NCBI GenBank assembly: GCA_031284645.1
Contig: JAITXS010000091.1
Coordinates: forward strand, 1 to 6,522
Source of the DNA: Spirochaetaceae bacterium
GTDB lineage: Bacteria > Spirochaetota > Spirochaetia > Treponematales > Breznakiellaceae
Direction: 5' to 3'
DNA length: 6,522 bases
The notes beneath the pieces were generated by a model. It had not been told where the DNA came from and ran no database searches. It saw nothing but the letters and a program-made list of their open reading frames with translations. Within the stretch, counting starts at the first letter, position 1. Each line of letters starts with the position of its first letter. Of this stretch, positions 4,934 through 6,522 are shown one piece after another. A program made the translations under genes and the position numbers.

Positions 4934-6522
4934 ATGCGCGATATTCAAGATTTTGACTCTATTATGATCAAACTGGCCTCACCTGAGATGATTCGGGCAT
5001 GGTCTTACGGCGAGGTTAAGAAGCCGGAAACCATTAATTACCGGACACTCAGGCCGGAAAAGGATGGTCTGTTCTGCGAAAGAATTTTCGGGACAACAAA
5101 AGAATGGGAATGTTACTGCGGAAAGTTTAAATCTATCCGTTACAAAGGCGTGGTCTGTGACCGCTGCGGCGTTGAGGTTACTCACTTTAAGGTGCGCCGC
5201 GAACGTATGGGCCATATTGAACTTGCCGCGCCGGTATCTCATATCTGGTACTATCGTTCGGTGCCAAGCCGGATGGGGCTTTTACTTGATCTGCCGATGA
5301 ATCAACTACGTTCAATACTTTACTACGAAAAATATATTGTGCTTGATCCGGGTGACACGGACTTAAAGAAGATGCAGCTTCTGAATGAAGATGAGTGGTA
5401 TGATGCACAGGAGCGTTACGGCGGCAATTTTACGGCGGGTATGGGCGCCGAGGCGATTCGCAGTCTTCTGCAAACGATAGACCTTGACGCTATTGCTGCG
5501 GAGCTCCGCCAAAAAATGATAGAAAAAGGGGCGAAAAGTGATAAGCGGCTTTTAAAACGTATTGAAATTGTTGAAAATTTCCGCAATTCAACGAACAAGC
5601 CGGAATGGATGATTCTCGATGTTATCCCCGTTATCCCGCCCGAACTTCGCCCTATGGTTCAGCTTGACGGCGGACGTTTTGCGACTTCCGACCTGAACGA
5701 CCTCTACCGCAGGGTTATTAACCGGAATAATCGTTTAAAGAGACTTATCAGCTTGAACGCGCCTGATATCATTATCCGCAATGAAAAACGCATGCTGCAA
5801 GAAGCAGTGGACGCGCTTTTCGATAATTCCAAGAAAAAACGCGTGGTAAAAGGCGCGTCAAACCGTCCGCTTAAATCAATTTCCGATATGCTCAAAGGCA
5901 AGCAGGGCCGTTTCAGGCAGAATCTTCTTGGCAAGCGTGTTGATTATTCAGGACGCAGTGTTATTACCGTTGGCCCCGAGCTCAGAATTTGGCAGTGCGG
6001 GCTTCCGACTAAAATGGCACTGGAGCTTTTTAAACCCTTTATTATGAAAAAGCTCGTTGAAAAAGATGTTGTATTCAACATAAAAAAAGCGAAAATGTAT
6101 GTCGAGCAGGAAAAACCGGAAGTGTTCACCGTGCTTGACGAGGTAGTCAAGGAACATCCGATTTTACTGAACCGCGCCCCTACCCTGCACCGGCTTGGTA
6201 TTCAAGCTTTTGAGCCGGTTCTTGTTGAAGGCAAGGCGATTAAGCTTCACCCGCTTGTCTGTCATGCGTTTAACGCAGACTTTGACGGCGACCAGATGGC
6301 GGTACACGTACCACTGACTCAGGAAGCCCAAATGGAATGTTGGACACTGATGCTCTCTGCACGGAACCTTTTGAATCCGGCAAACGGACAGACAATCGTC
6401 TTCCCCTCGCAGGACATGGTTTTGGGCATAAACTTTTTAACCCGCATAAAACCAAACGCCCCCCGCCCCTATCAAGACGCGCCGGAAGGCCGCTTGCCCA
6501 AATACAGCAGTATGGACGAAAT
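4934..6522 (+). CDS. rpoC: DNA-directed RNA polymerase subunit beta' (RpoC), 3'-partial
   Basis: The first 529 residues of the beta' subunit of RNA polymerase; the gene runs off the right edge. Features in order: the N-terminal opening MRDIQDFDSIMIKLASPE, the zinc ribbon with C60, C62, C75 and C78, the clamp region, the WMILDVIPVIPPELRPM stretch, the DLNDLYRRVINRNNRLKRL helix, the GKQGRFRQNLLGKRVDYSGR switch/lid region, NRAPTLHRLGIQAF, and the catalytic loop NADFDGDQMAVH at 447-458 whose aspartates 449, 451 and 453 bind the active-site magnesium. I followed the frame from the ATG to the right edge without a break. The wording is strongly treponemal, from memory of those proteins. The gene has a strong ribosome binding site and its own promoter. 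In most bacteria rpoC directly follows rpoB in one operon; here the preceding gene is the MOSC protein gene, which is the odd feature of this locus. Confidence 0.98.
   Translation, partial: MRDIQDFDSIMIKLASPEMIRAWSYGEVKKPETINYRTLRPEKDGLFCERIFGTTKEWECYCGKFKSIRYKGVVCDRCGVEVTHFKVRRERMGHIELAAPVSHIWYYRSVPSRMGLLLDLPMNQLRSILYYEKYIVLDPGDTDLKKMQLLNEDEWYDAQERYGGNFTAGMGAEAIRSLLQTIDLDAIAAELRQKMIEKGAKSDKRLLKRIEIVENFRNSTNKPEWMILDVIPVIPPELRPMVQLDGGRFATSDLNDLYRRVINRNNRLKRLISLNAPDIIIRNEKRMLQEAVDALFDNSKKKRVVKGASNRPLKSISDMLKGKQGRFRQNLLGKRVDYSGRSVITVGPELRIWQCGLPTKMALELFKPFIMKKLVEKDVVFNIKKAKMYVEQEKPEVFTVLDEVVKEHPILLNRAPTLHRLGIQAFEPVLVEGKAIKLHPLVCHAFNADFDGDQMAVHVPLTQEAQMECWTLMLSARNLLNPANGQTIVFPSQDMVLGINFLTRIKPNAPRPYQDAPEGRLPKYSSMDE

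Noticed and set aside
4979..6455. Open frames on the minus strand inside rpoC
   Set aside because: They lie opposite highly conserved RpoC sequence and are explained by its codon use; none resembles a known protein.

Overview
This window most likely comes from a Treponema-like spirochaete. The main evidence is the 529-residue start of RpoC (4934-6522). Its opening residues, its KYIVLDPGDTDLKKMQLL stretch and its overall wording match what I recall of treponemal beta' subunits; this is recollection, not a search. Base composition is mixed. glnN, the MOSC gene and rpoC are moderately GC-balanced, while the ketoacyl synthase fragment (1-585) and the TfoX-domain gene (2899-3225) are visibly AT-rich. 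All recognised genes lie on the + strand.

Layout. (1) 1-585: C-terminal part of a ketoacyl-ACP synthase III (FabH-like) gene, cut by the window edge, with a one-base frameshift near its 3' end. (2) 631-2865: a self-contained glnN unit with a near-consensus sigma-70 promoter, a very short leader, a full-length type III glutamine synthetase (706 aa) and a strong hairpin terminator. (3) 2899-3225: a small stand-alone TfoX N-terminal-domain protein. (4) 3231-3294: a 64-nt element bounded by perfect 11-nt inverted repeats, unassigned. (5) 3335-4753: moaA and a single-domain MOSC protein gene, with the stop codon of the first directly against the start of the second, a two-gene molybdenum cofactor unit. 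(6) 4848-6522: rpoC with its own strong promoter and ribosome binding site, running off the right edge. No rpoB precedes it.

The genes do not form one pathway. The clear functional pairing is moaA with MOSC (molybdopterin synthesis and cofactor sulfur chemistry or handling). glnN is an independent ammonium-assimilation gene. The points most worth a second look are rpoC placed behind Moco genes rather than rpoB, the inverted-repeat element before moaA, the apparently leaderless moaA start, and the frameshift in the ketoacyl synthase. I see no CRISPR array, transposase, tRNA or rRNA, and no clearly new multi-gene system.
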